Of a DNA stretch of 27,047 nt, positions 1 through 8,309 are shown in pieces (the stretch's first letter is position 1; the number at the start of each line of letters is the position of its first letter). The stretch is from positions 1-27,047 of the forward strand of contig CAVAVP010000026.1 of NCBI GenBank assembly GCA_963592135.1, in the 5' to 3' direction. Origin of the DNA: UBA3700 sp963592135. GTDB lineage: Bacteria > Bacillota > Clostridia > Christensenellales > UBA3700. Position numbers and translations under genes: made by a program. The notes under the pieces were generated by a model. The model was not told where the DNA came from and did no database searches. It was given only the letters and a program-made list of their open reading frames with translations.

Positions 1-3
1 CCT

Positions 4-32
4 AATTTATAACACACCCCCCCCTATGTCAA
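4..32 (-). promoter_or_regulatory. Promoter-like element with G8 spacer, facing out of the window
   Basis: On the minus strand a perfect -35 hexamer TTGACA (27-32) is followed after exactly 17 bases by TAAATT (4-9), a 4-of-6 match to the -10 consensus. An alternative TATAAA lies at 6-11 with a 15-base spacer. The spacer contains eight consecutive G (plus-strand C 17-24), which is striking in this AT-rich DNA. Any transcript would lead to a gene left of the window, which I cannot see. Promoter function is inferred from the hexamers only. Confidence 0.4.
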
Positions 33-44
33 TAGCGGTGTGTT
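11..44. repeat. Inverted repeat around the left-edge promoter-like element
   Basis: AACACACC (11-18) and GGTGTGTT (37-44) form a perfect 8-bp inverted repeat with an 18-base centre. The centre contains the TTGACA hexamer and a small inner TAT/ATA pairing. It could be an operator or an RNA hairpin. The arms are short for a recombinase-invertible promoter. There is no T-run next to it, so it is not a typical terminator. Confidence 0.5.
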
Positions 45-69
45 CTAAAATTGGTGCATAAGAAATTTT

Positions 70-98
70 TAAATAATAATTAAATCAAAGATTTAATT
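70..98 (-). terminator. Weak candidate terminator after the recN operon
   Basis: A perfect 9-bp stem, AATTAAATC (78-86) and GATTTAATT (90-98), closes on a 3-base loop, 46 bases past the stop of the last gene of the recN operon. The minus-strand 3' side is only AT-rich (ATTATTATTT) and not a clean T-run, and the stem has a single GC pair. It is the best candidate for the operon end, but a weak one. Confidence 0.35.
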
Positions 99-143
99 AA
101 AAAGATAAATTTAAAGAAGATTTTATAAAAATTTTACAAAAAA

Positions 144-500
144 TTATTCTTTAGTTTTAAAGTCTTCACCCATTTCAAGACCATTTGCATATAAATCATA
201 AATGGATGTTTTATAAATAGTATCTGAAATCATTAATATTTTCATAAGCAATCCAGGAAAGATACCAAATATTTTTGTAATCCAATATAAAACAAATCCA
301 ATAATTGGCCAACTTGATGGTATTACAAATAAAATTTGGAATATTAAGTCAATTAAAGCAAATATAGAATATGGAATAATAAATAATACTATAAAGAATA
401 TTTTAAGTATTTTATAAAAAACGTTTTTGATATCTTTATCAAATCTAAGGATTAAAGAAAATTTATATACAAAATAAACTAAAATATCTTTAAAAATCAT
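144..500 (-). CDS. Small integral membrane protein, function unknown
   Basis: This 118-residue protein is very hydrophobic, with likely membrane segments at about residues 31-58 and 62-92. An N-terminal amphipathic stretch carries several Lys/Asp residues, and the tail is charged and acidic (about 105-118). I recognise no family. Its ATG overlaps the recN stop in an ATGA arrangement (497-500), so it is almost certainly translated from the recN message by coupling. In spore-forming Clostridia the gene after recN is usually spoIVB and then spo0A. This protein resembles neither: it has no PDZ, serine protease or response-regulator features. There is no signal peptide of the cleavable type. It is a real gene by position and coupling; its role is unknown. 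Confidence 0.75.
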   Translation of the reverse strand: MIFKDILVYFVYKFSLILRFDKDIKNVFYKILKIFFIVLFIIPYSIFALIDLIFQILFVIPSSWPIIGFVLYWITKIFGIFPGLLMKILMISDTIYKTSIYDLYANGLEMGEDFKTKE

Positions 501-2197
501 AGTGTTTCCTTTATTTTTGTAGCGTTTTCAAGCATTTCCATTGCATGAGGTTTAGCTGTCTTTTCAGAAGTTTCCCCGCCTACAAGTCTAATTATTTCAT
601 TAATTAATTCATCTTTTCCGAGTTTGTTTATCTTTGTCTTTGTTGTTGAACTATCTGATTCTTTTACAATTAAGAAATTAGTATCAGCTATTGATGCAAG
701 TTGTGGTAAATGCGTTATTGCTAAAACTTGTTTATCTTTAGATATTGAATATAATTTTTCAGCAACTACTTGAGCAATGTGTCCTGAGATTCCTGTATCA
801 ATTTCATCAAATATCATAGTATCTATTCCGTCCAAATCTGATATTGTGTTTTTAAGGGCAAGTGTGAATCTAGATAATTCACCACCTGAGATAATTTTAG
901 TTAATTCTCTTGGCGGTTGACCTTTATTTGCCGAGAATAAAAATTCCATTTCGTCAATTCCATTTAAAGATATAGAATCAATCTCGTTAATTAATGGAAA
1001 CTCATTAAATTTAGCTATAAATTGAGCATCTTTCATTCCAAGTTCTTTTAATTCTTTTTCAATTTTTAAAGATAAATCAAAAGCAACATTATGTCTTATG
1101 TGAGATAATTCTTTAGCATTTTTATATAAATCTTCAAATAAGTTTTTCTTATCTATTTCTAAATCAGCAAGTTTTTCTTCTCCATTATTTAAAAAGTCAT
1201 ATTTATCTTGAATACTATTTAGATAATCATTAATTTCTTGCTCTGATGATCCGTATTTCTTTTTAATTAATCTAATCTTATTTAATCTATTTTCTATTTG
1301 ATTAGCTTTTTGTGGATCAAATTCAGAAGATTTTGCAATATCTTCTATTGATTCTCCAGCATCTTTTAAATCAATTTTTGCAGATTCTAATCTTGAAATA
1401 ATATCTTCAAGAGAGGAATCATATTCGGCAACTTTATTTAAGTTTTTAATAGCATTAGACAAAAGCAAGTTAACATTTACTTCACTTGAGCCATTTAGAC
1501 TTTCATAAGCTTGAGATAGAGATTCTACAAATTCTTGAGAATTATTCATTTTACTTCTTAAGGCTTTTAATTCCTCTTCTTCTCCATCTTTAAAGTTGTT
1601 TTCTTTGATTTCGTTTATTTGATATTCATAAAGTTCAAGGTTTTTCTCTAAATCTTCAAGATTTCCGTATTCTTTTAATTTTTTAATGGTTTCCTGGTAA
1701 TTTTTATATAATTTTTCTTGTTTATCTTTAAGAGGTTTTATTTTATCTATGCCATAGTTATCTAAAATCTCAAGGTGCATGCTTGGATTCATAATAAATA
1801 ATGCATCATTTTGACCATAAATATCTACCAATTTTGATGTTAAGCTTCTAAGCATTGAAAGCGTTACTTTTTGACCATTTATAGAACAATTATTTTTACC
1901 ATCAATATTCATTGTTCTTTTTATCATAAGTTCGTCTTCTTTTTCTATTTCTAATTCATCAAGTAAATCATAGATTTTTTTGTTATCTATATTGAAAAAA
2001 GCAGTAACTGAAGCACTTTCCTCCCCATATCTAATTAGTGTTTTGTCAGCTCTTTTTCCAAGTACAAAGTTTATTGAGTCGATGATTATTGATTTACCTG
2101 CACCTGTTTCTCCTGATAAAACATTTAAACCCTTAGAAAATTCAATTTCCAAAGATTCAATTAATGCGATATTTTTTATAGAAAGTGTTGTTAGCAT
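497..2197 (-). CDS. recN: DNA repair ATPase RecN
   Basis: This is an SMC-like ATPase that gathers broken DNA ends early in double-strand break repair. Its 566 residues are typical of RecN. The Walker A motif GETGAGKS is at residues 29-36, followed by a long Glu/Lys-rich coiled-coil middle (about 150-370). The ABC signature SGGELSR is at 437-443 and the Walker B end, with its acidic pair, is at about D464-E465. The N-terminal pattern LSIKNIALIESLEIEF is characteristic. The start codon lies two bases after the argR stop with no clear ribosome binding site, so translation is probably coupled to argR. The stop overlaps the start of a small membrane protein gene. Confidence 0.97.
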   Translation of the reverse strand: MLTTLSIKNIALIESLEIEFSKGLNVLSGETGAGKSIIIDSINFVLGKRADKTLIRYGEESASVTAFFNIDNKKIYDLLDELEIEKEDELMIKRTMNIDGKNNCSINGQKVTLSMLRSLTSKLVDIYGQNDALFIMNPSMHLEILDNYGIDKIKPLKDKQEKLYKNYQETIKKLKEYGNLEDLEKNLELYEYQINEIKENNFKDGEEEELKALRSKMNNSQEFVESLSQAYESLNGSSEVNVNLLLSNAIKNLNKVAEYDSSLEDIISRLESAKIDLKDAGESIEDIAKSSEFDPQKANQIENRLNKIRLIKKKYGSSEQEINDYLNSIQDKYDFLNNGEEKLADLEIDKKNLFEDLYKNAKELSHIRHNVAFDLSLKIEKELKELGMKDAQFIAKFNEFPLINEIDSISLNGIDEMEFLFSANKGQPPRELTKIISGGELSRFTLALKNTISDLDGIDTMIFDEIDTGISGHIAQVVAEKLYSISKDKQVLAITHLPQLASIADTNFLIVKESDSSTTKTKINKLGKDELINEIIRLVGGETSEKTAKPHAMEMLENATKIKETL

Positions 2198-2199
2198 AA

Positions 2200-2643
2200 T
2201 TAAAAGAAACTCTTTAAGGTTTTAGCTATAAGTTGTGCTTCTTCAGTAGTTGTTGCAACAGCGATAATACAATCATCTCCGGCAATAGAACCTAAAAGTG
2301 TTTCAAAATTTTGTTTATCTAAAAATGCAGCAGCAGAATTAGCAGCTCCTGTTACAGTTTTTATGACAACAATATTTTGTGCGGTTTGTATAGAAAGTAC
2401 AGACTCTTTAAATAAATTACCAAATTTTGCAGAAATACCATCTGTTGTATATTTTACTTGAGTATATTTAAACTTTTTCTTTTCGCCATGCATTTTAACA
2501 AGGCCAAGTTGCTTAATATCTCTAGAAACTGTTGCTTGAGTTACGTCAAAGCCTTGCTCTATTAGTTTATCTACTAATTCTTCTTGTTTTTCAATCTCAT
2601 TATCGGTAATTATTTCTAGTATTGCATTTTGTCTACGATTCAT
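2200..2643 (-). CDS. argR: Arginine repressor ArgR/AhrC
   Basis: Hexameric arginine-responsive regulator of arginine synthesis and breakdown genes. The N-terminal winged helix has the family recognition helix TQATVSRDIKQLG (about residues 35-47). The C-terminal oligomerisation and arginine-binding domain has GSIAGDD near residue 120. I chose the ATG at 2643 (147 residues) over an in-frame GTG at 2652, because GGAG (2652-2655) lies 8 bases before the ATG. The gene overlaps the end of nadK by 11 bases. No arginine biosynthesis gene is in the window; the argR-recN pairing is the usual one in Firmicutes and says little about targets. Confidence 0.95.
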   Translation of the reverse strand: MNRRQNAILEIITDNEIEKQEELVDKLIEQGFDVTQATVSRDIKQLGLVKMHGEKKKFKYTQVKYTTDGISAKFGNLFKESVLSIQTAQNIVVIKTVTGAANSAAAFLDKQNFETLLGSIAGDDCIIAVATTTEEAQLIAKTLKSFF

Positions 2644-3481
2644 ATGTAACACTCCATAATTTTAATTTCTTTGTTATTTTTTGGTAGAAATTGTTTGAAT
2701 CATTTTCAAACTTAATAAATTTAACATTATTCTTAGTCTTTTTAAGTAAAACTTTTGCATTTTTACTGTTAAACTCTTCAATGTTTTTACCATCCACGAT
2801 TAATTTTAAATTTTTAGAATCAGATTCTATTTCAACAACACAATTATCATTAATAACTAAAGGTGCAGTTCTTACTGGGTATGGGCAAATTGCATTGATT
2901 ATAAATGCATTAACATTTGGCGCAATTAATGGACCATTACAAGATAAAGAATATGCAGTGGAACCAGTTGGGGTTGAAAGCATAATTCCATCACCTTTTG
3001 TTGATACAGCATTAACTCCATCTATCTTTACCTTAAATGTCGAAACCTCTGATGTAATACTTGAAGATAAAACAATTTCATTTAAAGCATTAAGCTCTAT
3101 ATTTTCAGCTTCAATTTTTACAACAGCTCTCTCTACAATTTGATATCTACCATTTATTAAATCCTCAAGAGATTTTTTTAAATCTTCTTTCGAAATTTCG
3201 GTTAAAAACCCGATTTTTCCGCAGTTTACACCAACAATAGGCACTTGTTTTTTTTGTTCTCTTACAACCTTTAAAACAGTACCATCACCGCCAAATGTTA
3301 TTATTACATCACAATTTTTTGCAAGCTCAGATATATCTACTTTTTTTAAATTTAGTAGATTTTCATCAGTGTTATCTGAAAATACTACATCAATTCCTTT
3401 TTTAGTTAAAATACTTGATGCAAGTTTTGCATAATCTTCATTTATGTCTTTATGATTGTTTGTATAAATTCCAATTTTCAT
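2633..3481 (-). CDS. nadK: NAD kinase
   Basis: ATP-dependent phosphorylation of NAD to NADP in the cytosol. The GGDGT motif is at residues 64-68 and the conserved NAD-binding stretch TPTGSTAYSLS lies in the middle. The 282-residue length is normal. I place the start at the ATG at 3481, because the family begins right at the first beta strand (MKIGIYTN). A GTG at 3517 would add 12 residues with no family support. Neither start has a visible Shine-Dalgarno. The 41 bases before it contain a TATAAT (3489-3494) without a good -35, so a private promoter is possible but unproven. The 3' end overlaps argR. Confidence 0.95.
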   Translation of the reverse strand: MKIGIYTNNHKDINEDYAKLASSILTKKGIDVVFSDNTDENLLNLKKVDISELAKNCDVIITFGGDGTVLKVVREQKKQVPIVGVNCGKIGFLTEISKEDLKKSLEDLINGRYQIVERAVVKIEAENIELNALNEIVLSSSITSEVSTFKVKIDGVNAVSTKGDGIMLSTPTGSTAYSLSCNGPLIAPNVNAFIINAICPYPVRTAPLVINDNCVVEIESDSKNLKLIVDGKNIEEFNSKNAKVLLKKTKNNVKFIKFENDSNNFYQKITKKLKLWSVTYES

Positions 3482-3522
3482 ATTTATAATTATACATACA
3501 TAAATAAATTTATGCACTACTT

Positions 3523-4245
3523 TTAATTGGATTTTTTAGATAATAAAATTAAATATTCTTTATTCTTTTCTGGTTTTATAGGAGCGTTTGTAATTTTAAG
3601 TGGTGTTAAACCTATGCTTAATGCATAAGATTTGATATCTTCAATAACTTTATCTATTACCTTTTGAGATTGAACTATTCCTTTTTTTGATAGATATTTT
3701 TTACCGCATTCAAATTGTGGTTTTATAAGTGCTATTATCTGTCCATTATTTTTTAATAGTTTTGAAACATTTTCAAGAATATAAGTAAGGGATATAAAAG
3801 ATACATCAATAGACATAAAATCGGCTTTCTCTCCTATATCATTAGGAGTTATGAATCTTGCGTTTATTTTATCTTTAACAATAACTTTTGGATTATTTTT
3901 TAAATTTTCTGAAAAAGCACATTCACCAACATCTACTGCATATACTTTTTTAGCCCCATTTTGTAGCATACAATCGGTAAATCCTCCATTAGATGCACCA
4001 ATATCTATGCAAATTTTATCTTTTATGGAATAATTAAAATCTAAAATTGCTTTTGCAAGTTTATCTCCACCAAGTGAAGCGTATTTAAAATCTTGCATTA
4101 TTTCAATATTATCAAATTCGCTAACATCGATTGATGGCTTATTTACAATTTTTCCATTTAATGAAACAAAATTTGACTCAACTAATTGTTGAGCCTTTGT
4201 TCTTGAGATGTTATTTAATTTAGATAAATATAAATCTAATCGCAT
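3523..4245 (-). CDS. tlyA: TlyA-family rRNA 2'-O-methyltransferase (YqxC)
   Basis: This is an S4-domain RNA methyltransferase; the family 2'-O-methylates cytidines in 16S and/or 23S rRNA. The S4 RNA-binding domain spans residues 1-45 (RLDLYLSKLNNISRTKAQQL). The FtsJ/Rossmann SAM site DIGASNGGFTD is at 81-91, with downstream family motifs DFMSIDVSFISL and IALIKPQFECG. At 240 residues it is a little shorter than the common 265-270. Its ATG overlaps the dxs stop by 10 bases, so it is translationally coupled. Its place between dxs and nadK is standard in Firmicutes. Whether both rRNAs are modified cannot be judged here. Confidence 0.93.
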   Translation of the reverse strand: MRLDLYLSKLNNISRTKAQQLVESNFVSLNGKIVNKPSIDVSEFDNIEIMQDFKYASLGGDKLAKAILDFNYSIKDKICIDIGASNGGFTDCMLQNGAKKVYAVDVGECAFSENLKNNPKVIVKDKINARFITPNDIGEKADFMSIDVSFISLTYILENVSKLLKNNGQIIALIKPQFECGKKYLSKKGIVQSQKVIDKVIEDIKSYALSIGLTPLKITNAPIKPEKNKEYLILLSKKSN

Positions 4246-5939
4246 AAAGATTTTATATAATTACAAAGTGAATATGAATCTAATCCATTTTCTTTTAATA
4301 AATCAGCTTGAGTTGCATTCTTTAAGATTTTGTCATTAATTCCAAGAATGTGAAGATCTACATTTTTAATGTTATTTAAAATATAGTATTCTGATACTGC
4401 TGCACCAAATGAGCCTGAGATAACATTATCTTCAATTGTTATAATAGTTTTATCTTTTATATCTTTTAAAATTGCTGAATCCAAAGGTTTTATAAATCTT
4501 GCATTGATTAGTGTCACAGGAATATTCATTTCATTTAAAAATTCAACTGCATGCGAAGCAACTGATACACATGTAGCGCCCATTGCAAGTATTACAAATC
4601 TACTATTTTTCTTTTGAATATATTCCCATTTTCCAAGCTCTATTTTTTCATGCTTAGCGTAATCTATTCTAACATTTCCTTTTGGATATCTTATAGCCAT
4701 AGGTCCAACATAGTTTTTAGAAAATTCAAGCATATTTTCAAGTTCCATAGAATCTTTTGGACAAGCAATAACCATATTTGGCATTAATCTTAAGTAAGCT
4801 ATATCGTAAATGCCTTGGTGTGTTTCACCATCACCAGATACTATACCGGCTCTATCTATGCATAACTTTACATTTAAATTAGATAGACAAATATCATGTA
4901 AAACAGAATCAAAAGCTCTTTGTAGGAATGTTGAGTATACGGCAAAATAAGGTTTTTTACCACCAAGAGCAAGACCGGAGGCCATAGAGGCTGCATATTC
5001 TTCACAAATACCTACATCGACAAATCTATCAGGATTCATTCCCTTAAATACTTCAAGGCCTGTTCCTTCTTCCATAGCAGCAGTTATAGCAAAGATGTCT
5101 TTGTCATCTTTTGCCATTTTTGCAAGTTTTGTTCCCATAATGTGTGAAAATGATGGTTTTTCCCAATGTTTTGGTGAATAGCCATGATATCCTTCTGGGT
5201 TTAATTCTGCTTCTATGAGTCCTTTTCCTTTTGTTGTTTTGACGTGCAGTACAATAGATTTTTTACATTTTTTAGCATATTCTAAAGCATTTATTAATTC
5301 TTCAATGTTATGACCATTTATATTTCCAAGATAATCTAGTCCATATTCATTAAAATTAGCCCCAGATACGGTATGTATTCCATTTAAGTATCTAGATATA
5401 GAGTTGATTGTTTTAGAAATGGACATATCATTGTCATTTATGATGATAATTTGTTTTTTATTTAAAGATGTTAAGTCATTTAATGCTTCATAAGATAATC
5501 CACCAGTTAGTGATCCATCACCAATTAAAGATACAATTTCGCCATTGATACCAGCTCTAGCGAGACCCGTTGCTATTGCAAGCGCAGTTGAAGCATGACC
5601 AGTTGATGCTGTGTCATAGATAGATTCACTAATTCTAGGGAAACCTGAGATGCCATCGGTTTTTCTTAAAGTTGAGAATTGTTCGTATCTTCCTGTTAAT
5701 AATTTATGTGTATAGCATTGATGTCCAACATCAAAAATTAATTTATCTTTTGGTAAATTAAAGACATATTCAATAGCAATTGTTAATTCTACAACACCTA
5801 AATTAGAAGCAAGATGTCCACCATTTGTAAAAACGGTATCTATTATAACATTACGAACTTCTTGAGCTAATTGATTTAACTCGTCAATTGTTAAATGTTT
5901 AAGATCTTTAGGTGAATGTATATTTTCAAGTATTGTCAT
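4236..5939 (-). CDS. dxs: 1-deoxy-D-xylulose-5-phosphate synthase, short form
   Basis: Thiamine-diphosphate enzyme that joins pyruvate and glyceraldehyde 3-phosphate, the first step of the MEP isoprenoid pathway. The TPP motif starts GDGSLTGG at residue 140 and runs to NDN at about 168-170. Conserved histidines are at H42 and H115, and the transketolase-like pyrimidine domain (STFLQRAFDS, DRAGIVSGDGETHQG) and C-terminal domain are complete. Two oddities appear. At 567 residues it is short, mainly from a reduced linker (about 175-198) between NDNDMSIS and the EYGLDYLG strand. The usual E-Q/E-H near the catalytic glutamate reads E313-E314-Y315. AAGGGG lies just before the ATG. It sits beside ispA, as is usual. 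Confidence 0.95.
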   Translation of the reverse strand: MTILENIHSPKDLKHLTIDELNQLAQEVRNVIIDTVFTNGGHLASNLGVVELTIAIEYVFNLPKDKLIFDVGHQCYTHKLLTGRYEQFSTLRKTDGISGFPRISESIYDTASTGHASTALAIATGLARAGINGEIVSLIGDGSLTGGLSYEALNDLTSLNKKQIIIINDNDMSISKTINSISRYLNGIHTVSGANFNEYGLDYLGNINGHNIEELINALEYAKKCKKSIVLHVKTTKGKGLIEAELNPEGYHGYSPKHWEKPSFSHIMGTKLAKMAKDDKDIFAITAAMEEGTGLEVFKGMNPDRFVDVGICEEYAASMASGLALGGKKPYFAVYSTFLQRAFDSVLHDICLSNLNVKLCIDRAGIVSGDGETHQGIYDIAYLRLMPNMVIACPKDSMELENMLEFSKNYVGPMAIRYPKGNVRIDYAKHEKIELGKWEYIQKKNSRFVILAMGATCVSVASHAVEFLNEMNIPVTLINARFIKPLDSAILKDIKDKTIITIEDNVISGSFGAAVSEYYILNNIKNVDLHILGINDKILKNATQADLLKENGLDSYSLCNYIKSLCD

Positions 5940-5963
5940 TTTTCCCCTTCTTTTGTATTAATA

Positions 5964-5991
5964 ATTATATACCAAATGCTAATTTATACAA
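5964..5991 (-). promoter_or_regulatory. Possible internal promoter before dxs
   Basis: The 52 bases between ispA and dxs hold a perfect TATAAT (5964-5969) and, 16 bases upstream on the minus strand, TTGTAT (5986-5991), a 3-of-6 -35 match. This is one of the longer gaps inside an otherwise tightly packed operon, so a secondary promoter for dxs and the genes after it is plausible. In AT-rich DNA a lone TATAAT is weak evidence. Confidence 0.3.
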
Positions 5992-6915
5992 CTATTTTTG
6001 TCTATTTAACATGCTTTCGATAAAATCATAAAAGATGTCAGCATAATGTATTTTATTTTCTATAGATTTTATTGCATTTATTGCGAGTGAAGCATACATT
6101 TCACAATCCCTTTTGGCTTGGTTTATACCCCCTACTAAATCCACATAAGTGTTTTTATTGTTATTTGAATCTTGGTTAACATCTTTTCCAAGGATTTCTT
6201 TTGTAGATGTTTTGTCTAAAATATCATCAACAATTTGGAAAATAATTCCAAAATTGTCAGCAAATTCTATGAATTTTGAAATTATTTCGTCTTCAGCTTC
6301 AAATCTCATAGCACCTGCAACTAATGCACCTTTTAAAAGAGCTGAAGTTTTTAATCTATACATAGATATAAGTTCATCTTTAGATAATTTTTTGTTTTGA
6401 ATATCTATAGCCTGGCCAGCTATCATGCCATATAAGCCAGAGCAATCAAGTATATATCTTGCCGCATTTATTTGAGCTTTATAGTTGTTGTCAATGTATG
6501 GATAATTCATGGCAAAATCATTATTGATGCAAGATAGCATAACCTCTGCTGCTCCATTTAACATTGCATCTCCCGTAATTGTTGCCATTCCTGAACCAAA
6601 TTTAGCATGAGTTGTTAATTTTCCTCTTCTGTATTTATCATTATCCATACAAGGAAGGTCATCATGAACTAAAGAATACGAATGAATAAGTTCAATTCCA
6701 ATTGAAAGATTTGATATTAATCCTGGAATATTTTTTAAATCATTTGACACAGAAATAGCGCCTAAATAAACAAGTATAGGTCTTATTCTTTTTCCGCCGT
6801 TTAATATTGAATAATTGTAAGCGCAAGTTATTACATTTTCTGATGTAATATCTTTCAAATAATTTTTAAGTTCTTTTTCAAACTCAATTTTATAATCTTC
6901 AAGAATCTTATGCAT
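5992..6915 (-). CDS. ispA: Polyprenyl (farnesyl-type) diphosphate synthase
   Basis: Condenses isopentenyl and dimethylallyl units into farnesyl or geranylgeranyl diphosphate for undecaprenyl and quinone-type lipids. The first aspartate-rich motif HDDLPCMDND (D85-D86 to D91) has the DDxxxxD form typical of bacterial farnesyl diphosphate synthases. The second is DDILD (D230-D234). GGKRIRP lies near residues 40-46. I chose the ATG at 6915 (307 residues); it overlaps the xseB stop as ATGCATAA. A TTG at 6942 would add nine residues inside xseB. No Shine-Dalgarno is visible, which fits coupling. Chain length of the product cannot be fixed from sequence alone. Confidence 0.94.
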   Translation of the reverse strand: MHKILEDYKIEFEKELKNYLKDITSENVITCAYNYSILNGGKRIRPILVYLGAISVSNDLKNIPGLISNLSIGIELIHSYSLVHDDLPCMDNDKYRRGKLTTHAKFGSGMATITGDAMLNGAAEVMLSCINNDFAMNYPYIDNNYKAQINAARYILDCSGLYGMIAGQAIDIQNKKLSKDELISMYRLKTSALLKGALVAGAMRFEAEDEIISKFIEFADNFGIIFQIVDDILDKTSTKEILGKDVNQDSNNNKNTYVDLVGGINQAKRDCEMYASLAINAIKSIENKIHYADIFYDFIESMLNRQK

Positions 6916-7129
6916 TTTGTGTTGGTTCAAAAGGTTTTTCAATTAAGTCGTTCATTTGTTTTTGTAAAATAGTAACTTTACCTTTTGCTTCCTCTAATTC
7001 TCTTGAGCAATTTTTGCAAAGTTCAATGCCTTTTGAAAAAGCTTTTAAAGATTCGTCAATGGTAAGTGAACCTGATTCCATCTTATTTACAATGCTTTCT
7101 AATTCTTTCATTGATTCTTCAAATGTCAT
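6908..7129 (-). CDS. xseB: Exodeoxyribonuclease VII small subunit
   Basis: Small helical subunit that stabilises exonuclease VII. Its 73 residues match the family, with the pattern MTFEESMKELESIVNKME, then SLTIDESLKAFSKGIELCKNC and a C-terminal coiled helix. It overlaps xseA upstream by 11 bases and ispA downstream by 8 bases. This three-gene overlap is typical and predicts tight co-translation of the two exonuclease subunits. Confidence 0.95.
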   Translation of the reverse strand: MTFEESMKELESIVNKMESGSLTIDESLKAFSKGIELCKNCSRELEEAKGKVTILQKQMNDLIEKPFEPTQNA

Positions 7130-8309
7130 TTTTTACCTCTTCTATTTTTGCTGTGGCTGAACCGCCATTTGTTATTAAATTTATTTTGTCTCCAACTTTA
7201 ATGTCAGAAATTGATTTTATATTTTGTCCATCTTTTGTCTTTGCAAATAAATAGCCTTTTGTAAAGATTTTTGTAGGGTTAGAAGTATCTAATCTTGTAC
7301 ATAATTCTTTTAATTGATAGTCCTTAATTTTTAGAATATTATTGGCTAATAGACATATTTTGTCTCGATATTGTTTTAAATTGTAAAGATTTTTAGAATA
7401 AAGGTCATTTAAACTAGAGCAAAGACGTACTTGCAAGTTATGAAGTAAAGCAACGTTTTGATCTAGCATTCTAGACAAGGATTTGATTAACCTATTTTGT
7501 CCATCTTTTATAAAGTCTTTAACGTCGTCTACTTTATACCCTAACATTTCAGCTGCTGCTGTTGGAGTTTCGCATCTTAAATCAGCCGCTAAGTCGCAAA
7601 GCGTAAAATCCGTTTGGTGACCTACTGCAGAAACAATAGGTGTTTTTGCATCATAAATTGCATATACAACCTTTTCATTATTAAAGCACATTAGGTCCTC
7701 AAGTGAGCCACCGCCTCTTGCTACAACAATTACATCAAAGTTTAATTCATCAACTGTTTTTATGGCCTCAGAGATTTCATCTTCTGCTCCCATACCTTGA
7801 ACTTTACAGTCATAGCAAATGATATCTATAACGTCGTTATATCTTCTCATTGTGGATATAATATCTTGTATTACAGCTCCTGTTTTAGATGTTATAACGC
7901 AAACCTTTTTTGGAAATTTAGGAATAGGTTTTTTATGAGCTTTATCAAAATAACCTTTCTTTTCTAATTCTAATTTTAATTTTTCATACAAAGCTGCAAG
8001 TGCCCCTATGCCATAGGGTTGAATTTGAGAAATATTAAATGAAAGTTTTCCATAAGGTCCATAGTAGCCTACACTACCTTTAGCTAAAACTTGCTCGCCT
8101 TCTTTTGGGACATATTTAGTTTGATAATTAAAATCATTGCAGCTAATTAAACCGCCTTCATCTTTTAAATTAAAATATGCATGTGCTCTTGATACTTTAA
8201 ATCCTTGAATTTCACCACAAATAACTATATTCGATAAAAATTGACTACCTGATATAGTTTTGGTGATTATATTATTTAATTGTGTAATAGTAATAAAATT
8301 ATCAGCCAT
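7119..8309 (-). CDS. xseA: Exodeoxyribonuclease VII large subunit
   Basis: Catalytic subunit of exonuclease VII, which degrades single-stranded DNA from both ends into oligonucleotides. The N-terminal OB fold spans about residues 5-100, including ICGEIQGFKVSRAHAYFNLKD. The catalytic domain carries the family signature VVARGGGSLEDLMCFNNE and, after it, SAVGHQTDFTLCDLAADLR with ETPTAAAEM. A long helical region follows (about 260-345), then a small C-terminal beta segment. The 396 residues are at the short end of the family. It overlaps folD (ATGGCTGA, 8302-8309) and xseB. Confidence 0.96.
   Translation of the reverse strand: MADNFITITQLNNIITKTISGSQFLSNIVICGEIQGFKVSRAHAYFNLKDEGGLISCNDFNYQTKYVPKEGEQVLAKGSVGYYGPYGKLSFNISQIQPYGIGALAALYEKLKLELEKKGYFDKAHKKPIPKFPKKVCVITSKTGAVIQDIISTMRRYNDVIDIICYDCKVQGMGAEDEISEAIKTVDELNFDVIVVARGGGSLEDLMCFNNEKVVYAIYDAKTPIVSAVGHQTDFTLCDLAADLRCETPTAAAEMLGYKVDDVKDFIKDGQNRLIKSLSRMLDQNVALLHNLQVRLCSSLNDLYSKNLYNLKQYRDKICLLANNILKIKDYQLKELCTRLDTSNPTKIFTKGYLFAKTKDGQNIKSISDIKVGDKINLITNGGSATAKIEEVKNDI

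Noticed and set aside
11..44. Recombinase-invertible promoter
   Set aside because: The arms are only 8 bp and the centre 18 bases, far smaller than known invertible switches, and no recombinase gene is in view.
2691..3143. A 150-codon open frame on the plus strand
   Set aside because: It lies wholly antisense to nadK, whose GGDG and TPTGSTAY motifs are clear; no ribosome binding site or family match supports the plus-strand frame.
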